A stretch of DNA of 64,000 nucleotides from the NCBI RefSeq assembly GCF_001310275.1, contig NZ_LGYZ01000084.1, forward strand, positions 1 through 64,000. The letters run 5' to 3'. The stretch is from Nocardia arizonensis. GTDB taxonomy: Bacteria; Actinomycetota; Actinomycetes; Mycobacteriales; Mycobacteriaceae. The translations under genes were made by a program, and so were the position numbers. Below, piece after piece: positions 1 to 8,642 of the stretch. The notes beneath the pieces were generated by a model. It did no database searches. It saw only the letters and a list, made by a program, of their open reading frames with translations, and was not told where the DNA came from. How positions within the stretch are numbered: position 1 is the stretch's first letter; the number at the start of each line of letters is the position of its first letter.

Positions 1-134
1 CTACCGGCGTTTGGGGCGTATTTCCGCCCGCACCACGCAGCCGCGTCCATCCCCCGTCGTCCGCGCGTGCTTCAATTTGGGGGTTTACATATGCTGGGCC
101 GGCTCGGCCTTTGGAGAACGAGAAAGGGATCACC

Positions 135-2084
135 GTGTCGGAACACAACGACGGTCGGAAGTCCTTCCGACGCGGCGAGGGCTCCGATGGCCCCTCGCGC
201 GGCGAAGGAGCCGACGAGGGACGCGGTCGCGACCGCGGGCCCGGTCGTTCCGGTTCGTACGGCGACCGCGGCTCCGATGACCGCCGCGGTTCCAGCGAGC
301 GCGGTGACTCCGGGCGCGGTGGTTCCGGGCGCGAGGGCGGCTCGGGCACGCGCGGCGGCTTCCGGCGCGGCGACGATTCCGGTGAGCGTCACGATGATTT
401 GCGCGGTTCCGGTTCCGGCTCGCGCGGTGGGTTCAAACGCGGCGGCTCAGGGGATCGCCCCGGCTTCGATCGCGCCACCGGTCAGGGCGGCGGCTTCCGC
501 CGTGGTGACTCGGGTGAGCGCGGCGGATACGGCGAGTCGGGCCAGGGCGGTTTCCGCCGCGGCGGCGACGACCGCGGCGAACAGCGTGGCTTCAAGCGCG
601 CCGACAGCGAGCGCGGCGGGTCGAGATCCTTCGATCGCGGTTCCGACCGTGGCACTTCGGATCGGGGCGGCTATGGTCGTGGCGATCGGGATTCGGGTTC
701 GCGCGGTGGCTCCGACCGGAGCGGTTTCGGACAGGGGAGTCGGGATTCCGGTTCGGGAGGCGGCTTCGATCGCGGTGGCTACGGCCGTGGCGATCGCGAT
801 TCCGGTTCACGGAGTGATTTTGATCGCGGTGGTTCGGATCGGGGTGGCTACGGTCGCGGTGATCGCGATTCCGGTTCACGTGGCGGCTCAGATCGCGGTG
901 GTTCGGGTGGCTACGGCCCTCGTGATCGCGATTCCGGTACGCGCGGTGGTTCGGATCGGGGTGGCTACGGCCGGGGTGATCGCGATTCCGGTTCACGGGG
1001 CGGTTCGGATCGGGGTGGTTCGGATCGGGGTGGCTACGGTCGCGGTGATCGCGATTCCGGTTCACGGGGCGGTTCGGATCGCGGTGGTTCCGATCGTGGC
1101 GGCTACGGTCGCGGTGATCAGGATTCCGGTTCGCGCGGCGGTTTCGACCGGGGTTCGGACCGCGGCGGATTCAAGCGCGGCGATTCCGGTGAACGCGGCG
1201 GATTCAAGCGCGGCGGTTCCGGCGAACGCGGGGGCTTCGATCGCGACTCGGGTCAGGGCGGCTTCCAACGTGAGGGCGGCTTCCAACGTGGCGGTTCGGA
1301 CGACCGTCGTTCCGATCGTCGCGGCGGTGATCAGCACGGCGGGGACCGCCGCCGGGGCGGTGAGGGCGCGAAGACGGGCCGTTCGCTGGATCGGCGTCCG
1401 CCGCGTCCCGAGGAGCCGGATCTGCCCGACGATATCCAGGCATCCGATCTGGATTCGGCGATCCGGCGCGATCTGCTGAGTCTGGACAAGGGCAATGCCG
1501 AGACGGTCGCCCGCCATCTGGTCATGGCCGTGCGGCTCATCGAGGACGATCCCGAACTGGCCTTGGCGCACGCCCGAGCAGCGCGGCAGCGGGCAGGACG
1601 TATCGCCGTGGTCCGCGAGACCGCCGGAGTGACGGCCTATCACGCGGGCGAATGGGCCGAGGCGCTGTCGGAACTGCGTACCGCGCGTCGGATGTCGGGC
1701 GGCCACGGACTGCTGGCCGTCATGGCGGACTGCGAACGCGGGCTCGGGCGGCCCGAGCGGGCCATCGAACTCGGTCGCAGCGACGAAGCTCGCGAGTTGA
1801 GTGGTGACGAGGCTGCCGAGCTGCGGATCGTCGTCGCGGGCGCGCGCATGGACCTCGGGCAGTTCGATCAGGCGGTCGTCACCTTGCAGACACCGGATCT
1901 TGACCCCGAGCGCACCGGTCAGGCCGCGGCGCGGCTGTTCTACGCCTACGCGGACGCGCTGGTGGCGGCGGGTCGCACGGCCGAGGGCCTGGAATGGTTC
2001 CTCAATTCCGCCTCCGCGGACCTCGACGGCGAGACCGATGCAGAGGAGCGCGCCGCCGAACTCACCGGAGGCACCCCTGAGTAG
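135..2084 (+). CDS. RGG-repeat protein with C-terminal TPR-like domain (Rv1691 homologue)
   Basis: A 649-residue protein in two unequal parts. Residues about 8-420 are low-complexity and rich in Arg, Gly, Ser and Asp, built from degenerate units such as GGYGRGDRDSGSRGG and GGFKRGDSGERGG; this is an RGG-type disordered tail. Residues about 425-649 form a helical, TPR-like domain (LARAL-type helices with ALAHARAARQRAG and EWAEALSELRTARR). Position and C-terminal domain match Rv1691 of M. tuberculosis, which by recollection has only the roughly 250-residue helical part. I chose the GTG at 135 because GAAAGGGA lies just upstream; a TTG at 111 is in frame but has no better site. The function is unknown. 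RGG tails usually bind RNA or drive condensates, so an RNA-related role is inference. Confidence 0.85.
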   Translation: MSEHNDGRKSFRRGEGSDGPSRGEGADEGRGRDRGPGRSGSYGDRGSDDRRGSSERGDSGRGGSGREGGSGTRGGFRRGDDSGERHDDLRGSGSGSRGGFKRGGSGDRPGFDRATGQGGGFRRGDSGERGGYGESGQGGFRRGGDDRGEQRGFKRADSERGGSRSFDRGSDRGTSDRGGYGRGDRDSGSRGGSDRSGFGQGSRDSGSGGGFDRGGYGRGDRDSGSRSDFDRGGSDRGGYGRGDRDSGSRGGSDRGGSGGYGPRDRDSGTRGGSDRGGYGRGDRDSGSRGGSDRGGSDRGGYGRGDRDSGSRGGSDRGGSDRGGYGRGDQDSGSRGGFDRGSDRGGFKRGDSGERGGFKRGGSGERGGFDRDSGQGGFQREGGFQRGGSDDRRSDRRGGDQHGGDRRRGGEGAKTGRSLDRRPPRPEEPDLPDDIQASDLDSAIRRDLLSLDKGNAETVARHLVMAVRLIEDDPELALAHARAARQRAGRIAVVRETAGVTAYHAGEWAEALSELRTARRMSGGHGLLAVMADCERGLGRPERAIELGRSDEARELSGDEAAELRIVVAGARMDLGQFDQAVVTLQTPDLDPERTGQAAARLFYAYADALVAAGRTAEGLEWFLNSASADLDGETDAEERAAELTGGTPE

Positions 2085-2267
2085 CGGGTCTTCGTATTCG
2101 GGCGGAGGCCCGCGATCGCATGTCGGAGCGTTGGCGTAGGGTGCGGGGAATCCCACGGCGGACGTCGGGGTGTCGGATCGGTGGCGGGGGCGGATTCGGG
2201 CTCGTCGTACCAACCGGCGCGGATGCGGACGGCCCGGGGCCGATCGGCGACACGGAGTGAGAGCGGT

Positions 2268-3167
2268 GTGACACGACTACGGGATCGCTACGCGGCCCTG
2301 CTGCTGGACCTGGACGGAACCCTGTACCGGGGGCCCGACGTGATCGAGGGCGCGCCCGTCGCGCTCGTCGACGACCGGGCGCGGCAGCGGCTGGTGTATG
2401 TCACCAACAATGCGAGCCGGGGGCCGGACAAGGTCGCCGGACATCTGAGCGAACTCGGATTCCGTGCGGGCGTCGAGGATGTGGTCACCAGTGCGCAGGC
2501 CGCCGCGCGCCTGCTCGCCGAGCGTCTGTCGCCGGGCGCGTCGGTGCTGGTGGTCGGCACCGACGATCTGGTCGCCGAAGTGGACGCGGTGGGTTTGAAG
2601 CCGCTGCGCCGCTTCGACGGCACGGTGCCTGCCGCTGTCGTGCAGGGGCATTCACCGCTGACCGGATGGCCGGATCTCGCCGAGGCCGCCTACGCGCTGC
2701 GCGCGGGCGCGCTGTGGGTGGCGGCCAATACCGATCGCACACTGCCCAACGAGCGTGGATTCGCGCCCGGCAACGGCGCGATGGTCGCGGCGCTGCGGGC
2801 GGCCACCGATCTCGAACCTGTTGTGGCCGGTAAGCCGTTCGCGCCGCTGCTCGAGGACGCGCTCGTGCGCGCGGGGACCCGCGCCGCCCTGGTGGTGGGC
2901 GACCGGCTCGACACCGATATCGAAGGCGCGCACGGGGTGGGACTCGATTCGCTGCTGGTCCTCACCGGGGTCAGCACCGTCGAGGATCTGCGCGCGGCGC
3001 CCGCCGAGCGGATCCCGACCTTCGTCGCGGATTCGCTCGACGCGCTCAACCACCCGCCGATCGACGCGGCCGCCGACGGTGACGTGGGTGCGGCGCTGGT
3101 CGAGCTGCTCGGCCGCAATCCGGGGCGGGCGGTGACGGTACGCGCGTCCCGTTCGGAAATCCGATAG
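2268..3167 (+). CDS. HAD-IIA family sugar-phosphatase-like hydrolase (Rv1692 homologue)
   Basis: A 299-residue HAD-superfamily hydrolase of subfamily IIA (NagD/glycerol-phosphate phosphatase type). The catalytic DLDGT is at residues 14-18, followed by LYRG and a TNNASRGPDKVA segment (motif II Thr region). Later come GKPFAPLLEDAL (motif III Lys) and VVGDRLDTDIEGA (motif IV acidic pair). The family dephosphorylates small phosphometabolites; in mycobacteria the neighbour-equivalent has been linked to glycerol 3-phosphate. The start is the GTG at 2268 behind GGAGTGAGAG; an in-frame ATG at 2181 would add a 29-residue tail unlike the family. It sits between the Rv1691 and Rv1693 homologues, as in M. 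tuberculosis. Confidence 0.93.
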   Translation: MTRLRDRYAALLLDLDGTLYRGPDVIEGAPVALVDDRARQRLVYVTNNASRGPDKVAGHLSELGFRAGVEDVVTSAQAAARLLAERLSPGASVLVVGTDDLVAEVDAVGLKPLRRFDGTVPAAVVQGHSPLTGWPDLAEAAYALRAGALWVAANTDRTLPNERGFAPGNGAMVAALRAATDLEPVVAGKPFAPLLEDALVRAGTRAALVVGDRLDTDIEGAHGVGLDSLLVLTGVSTVEDLRAAPAERIPTFVADSLDALNHPPIDAAADGDVGAALVELLGRNPGRAVTVRASRSEIR

Positions 3168-3180
3168 CGTTGTCGACACG

Positions 3181-3441
3181 ATGAGTACTCCGACACCCCG
3201 CCCGAACGGCACCGGGATCCCGCTGCCCGGTCGGCATCTGCCCGGGGCGCAGGACCGCCCGGAGCCAGCCGACCCGGTCGCCGTCCGCGCCGAGATCGAT
3301 GCGCTGCTCGCCGAACTCGGCGCGCGTGCGGTCGACCCGGACGCGGCCGAGGCGGGCACCGACATCACGCGGCGTGCGCACATCCTGGAGCAGGCGCACG
3401 ATGTCCTGGTCCAGGCCCTGGCCACGGTGGACAAGATCTGA
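3181..3441 (+). CDS. small conserved actinobacterial protein (Rv1693 homologue)
   Basis: An 86-residue protein with a proline-rich N-terminus and a helical C-terminal half (VRAEIDALLAELGARA, AHILEQAHDVLVQALATVD). No catalytic motif is visible. Identity rests on its place between the HAD hydrolase and tlyA, where M. tuberculosis has Rv1693, and on its coiled or helical character. It starts with ATG 13 nt after the upstream stop and ends 1 nt before the tlyA GTG, so it is co-transcribed. Function unknown. Confidence 0.8.
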   Translation: MSTPTPRPNGTGIPLPGRHLPGAQDRPEPADPVAVRAEIDALLAELGARAVDPDAAEAGTDITRRAHILEQAHDVLVQALATVDKI

Positions 3442-3442
3442 G

Positions 3443-4264
3443 GTGGCCAGGCGTGCGCGCGTGGACGCCGAACTGGTTCGCCGAGGATTGGCGCGATCGC
3501 GGGAGCACGCGGTCGAGTTGATCGACGCCGGGCGGGTACTGATCGCCGGGACGGTGGCCGTGAAACCGGCGACCGCGGTGGAGACGAGTACCCCGCTGGT
3601 GGTGCGCGCCGAACCCGACGAGGTCTCCTGGGCCTCGCGCGGCGCGCACAAACTGCTGGGTGCGCTCGAGGCGTTCGAACCGCTCGGGGTTCGGGTGTCG
3701 GGGCGGCGGTGTCTGGACGCGGGCGCTTCGACGGGCGGATTCACCGATGTCCTGCTGTCGAAGGGCGCCGCCGAGGTGGTCGCGGTCGACGTCGGTTACG
3801 GGCAGTTGGTCTGGCGGCTGCGCAACGACGAACGGGTCCGGGTGTTCGATCGCACCAATGTGCGCGGTCTGACACCCGAAACCATCGGCGGGCCTGTCGA
3901 ACTCGTCGTCGGTGATCTGTCGTTCATCTCACTGGGACTGGTGTTGCCCGCGCTGGCCGCCTGCTGCGCGCCGGGCGCGGATCTGCTGCCGATGGTGAAG
4001 CCGCAGTTCGAGGTCGGCAAGGAGCGCGTGGGATCCGGTGGGGTGGTGCGGGATCCGGGGCTGCGCGCCGAGGCGGTGCGCGAGGTCGCGCGCGCGGCCG
4101 CCGAACACGGATTGCGTACGCTCGGTGCGGTGGCGAGTCCGTTGCCCGGACCGTCCGGCAACGTCGAATACTTTCTGTGGTTGCGCAACGACGGGCCGTT
4201 CGACTACGACGGCGATCAGGTCGCGGCCCTGGTCGAACGCGCGGTTGAGGAGGGTCCACGGTGA
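3443..4264 (+). CDS. tlyA: 16S/23S rRNA 2'-O-methyltransferase TlyA
   Basis: A 273-residue S4-domain plus Rossmann methyltransferase. The N-terminal S4 domain (ARRARVDAELVRRGLARSREHAVELI) is nearly the M. tuberculosis TlyA sequence. The SAM-binding motif CLDAGASTGGFTDVLL is near residue 90, followed by VGDLSFISL and MVKPQFEVGK. In mycobacteria TlyA methylates C1409 of 16S and C1920 of 23S rRNA, which makes ribosomes sensitive to capreomycin. The GTG at 3443 gives the exact family N-terminus and lies directly after the preceding stop. The gene overlaps nadK by 4 nt (GTGA), which suggests translational coupling. Confidence 0.97.
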   Translation: MARRARVDAELVRRGLARSREHAVELIDAGRVLIAGTVAVKPATAVETSTPLVVRAEPDEVSWASRGAHKLLGALEAFEPLGVRVSGRRCLDAGASTGGFTDVLLSKGAAEVVAVDVGYGQLVWRLRNDERVRVFDRTNVRGLTPETIGGPVELVVGDLSFISLGLVLPALAACCAPGADLLPMVKPQFEVGKERVGSGGVVRDPGLRAEAVREVARAAAEHGLRTLGAVASPLPGPSGNVEYFLWLRNDGPFDYDGDQVAALVERAVEEGPR

Positions 4265-5253
4265 ACGCGCCCATACGCGGGAGTGGCCGGGAAATCCTGC
4301 TGGTGTCGCATCCGGGGCGGGCCGAGATCATCGAGACCGCCCATCGGGTCGCGAAGATCTTCGCCGACGCGGGCATCGGATTGCGCGTGCTGGCCGACGA
4401 AGCCGACAGCACCCGGTTCGAATTCGAGGATCCCACCGCGAGCCTGCTCGCGGTCGCCGAACCCGGCGGCTATCCGGCTCGGGTCGTCCCGCACGATCCC
4501 GATGCCGCGAGCGGGTGCGAGATGGTGCTCGCGCTCGGCGGTGACGGCACCTTACTGCGGGCCGCGGAACTGGCCCGCCACGCCGGAGTTCCGGTGCTCG
4601 GCATCAACCTGGGGCGTATCGGATTTCTCACCGAGGCCGAGGCCGAACATCTGGACGAGGCATTGGCGCAGGTGGTGCGGGGTGACTACCGCGTCGAGGA
4701 TCGTATGACCATCGATGTGTCGGTGCGCGTCGACGACGAGGTCGTCGAATCCGGTTGGGCGCTCAACGAGGCCAGTATCGAGAACGCCGCGCGCATGGGC
4801 GTACTGGAGGTGGTGCTAGAGGTGGACGGCAGGCCGGTCTCCTCCTTCGGCTGCGACGGTATCCTCATCGCCACCCCGACCGGGTCCACCGCCTACGCGT
4901 TCTCCGCCGGCGGTCCGGTGGTGTGGCCGGAACTCGAGGCGCTGCTGGTGATTCCGAGCAATGCGCACGCTCTGTTCGCGCGCCCCCTGGTTACCAGTCC
5001 CGAGTCCCGGATCGCGGTGGAATCGGTCGCCACGGGCCACGATGCGATAGTTTTCCTGGATGGCAGGCGCACCCTGGCCCTTCCGCGCGGCGGACGCGTG
5101 GAAGCGGTGCGCGGCTCCCGGCCGGTGCGCTGGGTGCGGTTGGATTCCGCGCCGTTCGCGGATCGGATGGTGCGCAAGTTCCAACTGCCCGTGACCGGCT
5201 GGCGCGGCCGACGGCGAACGGAGAGCACACGTGCTGACAGAGATCAGGATTGA
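4261..5253 (+). CDS. nadK: ATP/polyphosphate NAD kinase
   Basis: A 330-residue NAD kinase that phosphorylates NAD to NADP. Diagnostic motifs are GGDGTLLRAAE near residue 91, GINLGRIGFLTE, ALNEASIE (the NE/D motif) and TPTGSTAYAFSAGGPVV. In mycobacteria the enzyme is tetrameric and accepts polyphosphate as well as ATP (family knowledge). GTG start in a 4-nt overlap with tlyA. The last 23 nt overlap the start of recN, so tlyA-nadK-recN form one tightly coupled unit as in M. tuberculosis Rv1694-Rv1696. The C-terminus carries a short charged tail that coincides with the recN overlap. Confidence 0.97.
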   Translation: MNAPIRGSGREILLVSHPGRAEIIETAHRVAKIFADAGIGLRVLADEADSTRFEFEDPTASLLAVAEPGGYPARVVPHDPDAASGCEMVLALGGDGTLLRAAELARHAGVPVLGINLGRIGFLTEAEAEHLDEALAQVVRGDYRVEDRMTIDVSVRVDDEVVESGWALNEASIENAARMGVLEVVLEVDGRPVSSFGCDGILIATPTGSTAYAFSAGGPVVWPELEALLVIPSNAHALFARPLVTSPESRIAVESVATGHDAIVFLDGRRTLALPRGGRVEAVRGSRPVRWVRLDSAPFADRMVRKFQLPVTGWRGRRRTESTRADRDQD

Positions 5254-7000
5254 CGGACTCGGCGTCATATCCACCGCCACCGCGCAATTCCACGAGGGGC
5301 TGACGGTGCTGACCGGTGAGACCGGCGCGGGCAAGACCATGGTGGTCACCAGTCTGCATCTGCTCAGCGGTGCGCGCGCCGACGCGGGCCGGGTCCGGCT
5401 CGGCGCGGCGCGGGCGGTGGTGGAGGGTCGGTTCACCGTCGAGGACGTGAACGAGGCCGCGCGCACCGAGGTCGCCGGGGTGCTGGAATCCGCGGCGGCA
5501 CAGGCCGATGACGACGGCAGCATCATCGCGGTGCGGACCGTGGGCAGTGACGGACGCTCGCGCGCGCATCTCGGTGGCCGCGGCGTCCCGGCCTCGGTGC
5601 TCGCCGAGTTCAGTGCGCCGCTGTTGACGGTGCACGGCCAAAACGATCAGCTGCGGCTGCAACGGTCCGAACAACAACTCAAGGCGTTGGACCAATTCGC
5701 CTCCGATACTGTCGGGCCGCTGTTGCGCAAATACCGGGCGGCGCGCAAATCCTGGCTCGAGGCGCGGTCGGAACTGCTCGAACGCACCGCGCGCAGCAGG
5801 GAACTCGCGCTGGAGGCCGACCGGCTGACCCATTCGCTCAACGAGATCGACGCCATCGCACCCGAACCCGGTGAGGATGCGCGCATCGTCGCCGAGGTGC
5901 GGCGGTTGAGCGATCTCGATTCGCTGCGCGAGGCGGCGGCGGGCGCCCACGACGCGCTGGCCGGCCAGGCTGACGCGCCCGTGGACGGTTCGGGCGCACT
6001 GGAACTGCTCGGCGCGGCGCGCGCCCGCATCGAGTCGGCGGACGATCCGGCGCTGGCGGCGCTGGCCCCACGACTCGGGGAGGCCATTGCCGTCGTGGTC
6101 GATCTGAGCACCGAACTCAGCGGATATCTGTCGGATCTGCCGTCGGATCCCAGCGCGCTGGACTCGCTGCTGACCAGGCAGGCCGAACTCAAGAGTCTGA
6201 CCCGCAAGTACGCCCCCGATATCGACGGCGTGATCGCCTGGGCCGACGAGTCACGCGCCCGGCTGCGGTCTCTCGATGTCTCCGAGGAGGCACTGGCCGA
6301 ACTGGCCGCCGAGGTGGATGCCGCCGCGGGCAAGGTGGCCGATACCGCGCGCAAGCTGACCGCGGCCCGCACGAAAGCCGCCGGTAGGCTGGCCGCGGCG
6401 GTCAGTGCCGAACTCGGCGGACTCGCGATGGGGAAGGCGCGGCTCGAGGTCGAGGTGCGGCCGGTTCAGGCCGGGCCGCAGGATTCGGCGCCGCTGGAGA
6501 TCGGCGGTGCGAATCTGCACGCCGGATCCTCGGGGGTGGACGAGGTGGAATTCCGGCTCTCGGCGCATTCGGGAGCGCAGTCGCTGCCGTTGAGCAAGAG
6601 CGCCTCCGGCGGTGAGCTGTCACGGGTCATGCTGGCGCTCGAAGTGGTGCTCGCCGGTTCCGAGCACGGGGCGACGATGGTCTTCGATGAGGTCGACGCG
6701 GGTGTCGGCGGACGCGCGGCGGTCGAGATCGGACGCCGTCTGGCCCGCTTGGCGCGCACCCACCAGGTGATCGTGGTGACCCACCTGCCGCAGGTGGCGG
6801 CCTTCGCCGACACACATCTGGTGGTGCACAAGTCCGATGACGGCGACGGCACGGTGAACAGCGGCGTGCGGACGCTGACCGATGAGGAGCGGGTCGTCGA
6901 ATTGGCCCGCATGCTGGCCGGTTTGGACGATACCGAGACCGGTCGCGCGCACGCGGAGGAATTGCTCGAGACCGCACGCGCGGAGCGGGCGCCCGCCTAG
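5231..7000 (+). CDS. recN: DNA repair ATPase RecN
   Basis: A 589-residue SMC-like ATPase for double-strand-break repair. It has Walker A GETGAGKT at residues about 31-38, a long central coiled-coil region (roughly 150-400), the ABC signature SKSASGGELSRVMLALE near residue 455, Walker B TMVFDEVDAGVGG and a VVTHLPQVA switch histidine. Its length is usual for actinobacterial RecN. It starts at a GTG inside the end of nadK and ends 17 nt before a strong hairpin at 7017-7045. In mycobacteria steA follows directly; here two - strand genes separate them. Confidence 0.97.
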   Translation: MLTEIRIDGLGVISTATAQFHEGLTVLTGETGAGKTMVVTSLHLLSGARADAGRVRLGAARAVVEGRFTVEDVNEAARTEVAGVLESAAAQADDDGSIIAVRTVGSDGRSRAHLGGRGVPASVLAEFSAPLLTVHGQNDQLRLQRSEQQLKALDQFASDTVGPLLRKYRAARKSWLEARSELLERTARSRELALEADRLTHSLNEIDAIAPEPGEDARIVAEVRRLSDLDSLREAAAGAHDALAGQADAPVDGSGALELLGAARARIESADDPALAALAPRLGEAIAVVVDLSTELSGYLSDLPSDPSALDSLLTRQAELKSLTRKYAPDIDGVIAWADESRARLRSLDVSEEALAELAAEVDAAAGKVADTARKLTAARTKAAGRLAAAVSAELGGLAMGKARLEVEVRPVQAGPQDSAPLEIGGANLHAGSSGVDEVEFRLSAHSGAQSLPLSKSASGGELSRVMLALEVVLAGSEHGATMVFDEVDAGVGGRAAVEIGRRLARLARTHQVIVVTHLPQVAAFADTHLVVHKSDDGDGTVNSGVRTLTDEERVVELARMLAGLDDTETGRAHAEELLETARAERAPA

Positions 7001-7016
7001 CCCGCGCGGAACGCGC

Positions 7017-7045
7017 GAACCCCCGCGCGGCTGGCGCGGGGGTTC
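7017..7045. terminator. bidirectional hairpin terminator between recN and the SRPBCC gene
   Basis: Perfect 12-bp inverted repeat: GAACCCCCGCGC at 7017-7028 and GCGCGGGGGTTC at 7034-7045, with a 5-nt loop. It lies between two convergent stop codons (7000 and 7062), as expected for a shared intrinsic terminator in high-GC DNA. There is no U-tract. Confidence 0.8.
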
Positions 7046-7061
7046 GGCGGAGACGCTCGGA

Positions 7062-7481
7062 TCAGGCCAGCGCCTTCTGGGCGCCCTTGATGAACTGATT
7101 GATCAGCGCCTTCAGGCCCATTTCGAGTACCTTGGCGGGCACCGGCAGGCTCGGCTCGGATTCCATGGTGTAGGCGACGCGGGTGCCGTTCGGCACATCG
7201 CTGAAGGTGATGATGCCGACGTGGCGTTTGACGGGCGCGCCCTTGATGATCTTGTATTCCATCCGTTCGTTCGGGATCAGCGCGGTGGTCTCCTCGAGCA
7301 GGCCGACTCCGCCCTTGCCGATGAGGTACTGCGCGCCGACACCGTTCGGAGTCGGCGACCCCGGCCGCTTGAGCGTGAAATCGACCGGCACGTATGGGTT
7401 GATCCCGTCGCGTTCGGTGAAGAACTTGTATACGGCCTCGCGGGGGGCCGGGATGACGACATCAACGGTACTGCTGGCCAT
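7062..7481 (-). CDS. SRPBCC (START/polyketide cyclase-like) family protein
   Basis: A 139-residue protein with the SRPBCC ligand-binding fold pattern: STVDVVIPAPREAVYKFFTE at the start, a central beta-rich part ending GTRVAYTMESEP, and a long C-terminal helix (KVLEMGLKALINQFIKGAQKAL). Members bind hydrophobic ligands; no substrate can be inferred. The ATG at 7481 is chosen because GAGGAGA precedes it by about 6 nt, although the frame stays open further upstream. It is inserted, on the opposite strand, into a block that is continuous in mycobacteria. Confidence 0.85.
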   Translation of the reverse strand: MASSTVDVVIPAPREAVYKFFTERDGINPYVPVDFTLKRPGSPTPNGVGAQYLIGKGGVGLLEETTALIPNERMEYKIIKGAPVKRHVGIITFSDVPNGTRVAYTMESEPSLPVPAKVLEMGLKALINQFIKGAQKALA

Positions 7482-7937
7482 GCTGTCTCCTCTTCGAGCT
7501 GTCTGTGACAGGAAGTGTATAGCCGGCCTGCCCACCGCCCGCGCTCCGATGTAGTCCGTATCACAGCGGTGCGGGCAGCTGCGCGGACCCGCTGTCGCGG
7601 ACTTCGAATGTGCCGGGGCCGGCGCTACGCGGGAGACAACGGCGCTACGCGCGGCAGGTTTGCGGAGTCGGACGCCTTCGCCTGTGCCGCGCGACCGTAC
7701 GCCACGATTTGCCGCTGCTCATGAGTTCGCGCACACGGTTGACGGTGCGGCGGAGTCGGCGGCCTGGCGCGAACGGGCGCGTCGATCGACCTCGACGCGG
7801 GCGCGCGCCTGGGGACATGTCCTGGGCGGCGTCGATATGTCGGAACCGGCGGCGGCGACCGCGGTCCGATTCGGCATGCGGAGGTCCGGTTCCGGTGGGG
7901 GGTGTTCGTCACCCCGCCGGAACCGGACCGTACCCGG
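7482..7937. other. 456-bp intergenic stretch with no recognised gene
   Basis: This lies upstream of the SRPBCC gene and downstream of the SHOCT gene, both on the - strand. Open frames here are arginine/proline-rich shadows without ribosome-binding sites or family resemblance. It presumably holds the SRPBCC promoter, but I see no clear -35/-10 pair. Confidence 0.5.
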
Positions 7938-8312
7938 CTATCGCAGTGCGGTGCGCTTGATCTGCTCGAATTCCTCCGCGGTGATCGTGCCGTCGTCGAG
8001 CAGCTTCTTGCCGGTGGCGATCTGCGCGGCCGGATCGGAGCCCGCGACCTTGCGAATGTAGTCGTTCTGAGCTTGCTGGAGCTGCAAGGTGTCCGCCGCG
8101 CGGCGCTCGGCCATGCCCTTACCGCGCACGATCAGATACACCAGCGCGGTGATGACCGGGAATATCAGCAGCAGGACCACCCAGGCAGCCTTCGCCCATC
8201 CCGATGTCCCGTGATCTCGGAACAGGTCCATCAGGATGGAGAACATCACCATCAGGTAGGCGATGAAGAAGAAGCTCACCACGATGAACCAGATAATGTC
8301 CCAGAAGTCCAT
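7938..8312 (-). CDS. two-TM PLDc_N/SHOCT-domain membrane protein
   Basis: A 124-residue membrane protein. Two hydrophobic helices (IIWFIVVSFFFIAYLMVMFSILM at about 5-27 and AAWVVLLLIFPVITALVYLIV at about 43-63) flank a short DLFRDHGTSGW segment, the pattern of the PLDc_N domain. The C-terminal SHOCT motif is QIATGKKLLDDGTITAEEFEQIKRTAL. SHOCT domains are short oligomerisation modules found with varied partners; the function is unknown. ATG at 8312, with AAAGGG upstream. It is divergent from steA with about 330 bp between them. Confidence 0.88.
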   Translation of the reverse strand: MDFWDIIWFIVVSFFFIAYLMVMFSILMDLFRDHGTSGWAKAAWVVLLLIFPVITALVYLIVRGKGMAERRAADTLQLQQAQNDYIRKVAGSDPAAQIATGKKLLDDGTITAEEFEQIKRTALR

Positions 8313-8642
8313 GTCGTCCGCCCTTTCCGAGGCTGCGGCGCGGTAGCCGCCCTGGCACAACTCTGGCGTTCGCGGATCCGTATTCCCTCACACGATGCGG
8401 GTGATTCCCGGTCCCGCGGCGAATAGGGTCCGTTCCATTTCACTCCCGTACTGTCCGCGAGGCGGCGTCGAATTTCGCGTGATGGGCGCGATTCATCCAC
8501 GCTGATTGGTAGCTGAACCGGCGAACTCCGCCTGGAACCGGTGAGTCGGGACATGTTTGCGGAAAGTGTCACCGTGCCGAATGTTACGGATGGTTCGGCG
8601 CGCCTTCGGCGATGACCGCTGGTTTCCCGCCATCATCGGGTC
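8313..8642. other. 330-bp divergent intergenic region upstream of steA
   Basis: The region separates the - strand SHOCT gene from the + strand steA gene and should contain promoters for both. No convincing operator, hairpin or small ORF was found. Confidence 0.45.

Noticed and set aside
640..1140. Regular short repeats that could suggest a CRISPR array
   Set aside because: Units are contiguous, codon-aligned and degenerate without spacers; they encode the RGG repeats.
67..1479. Long alternative frame over the RGG gene (about 470 codons, Ala/Val-rich)
   Set aside because: It arises because repeated GC-rich codons keep all frames open; it has no ribosome-binding site or family resemblance, whereas the overlapping frame ends in a conserved domain.
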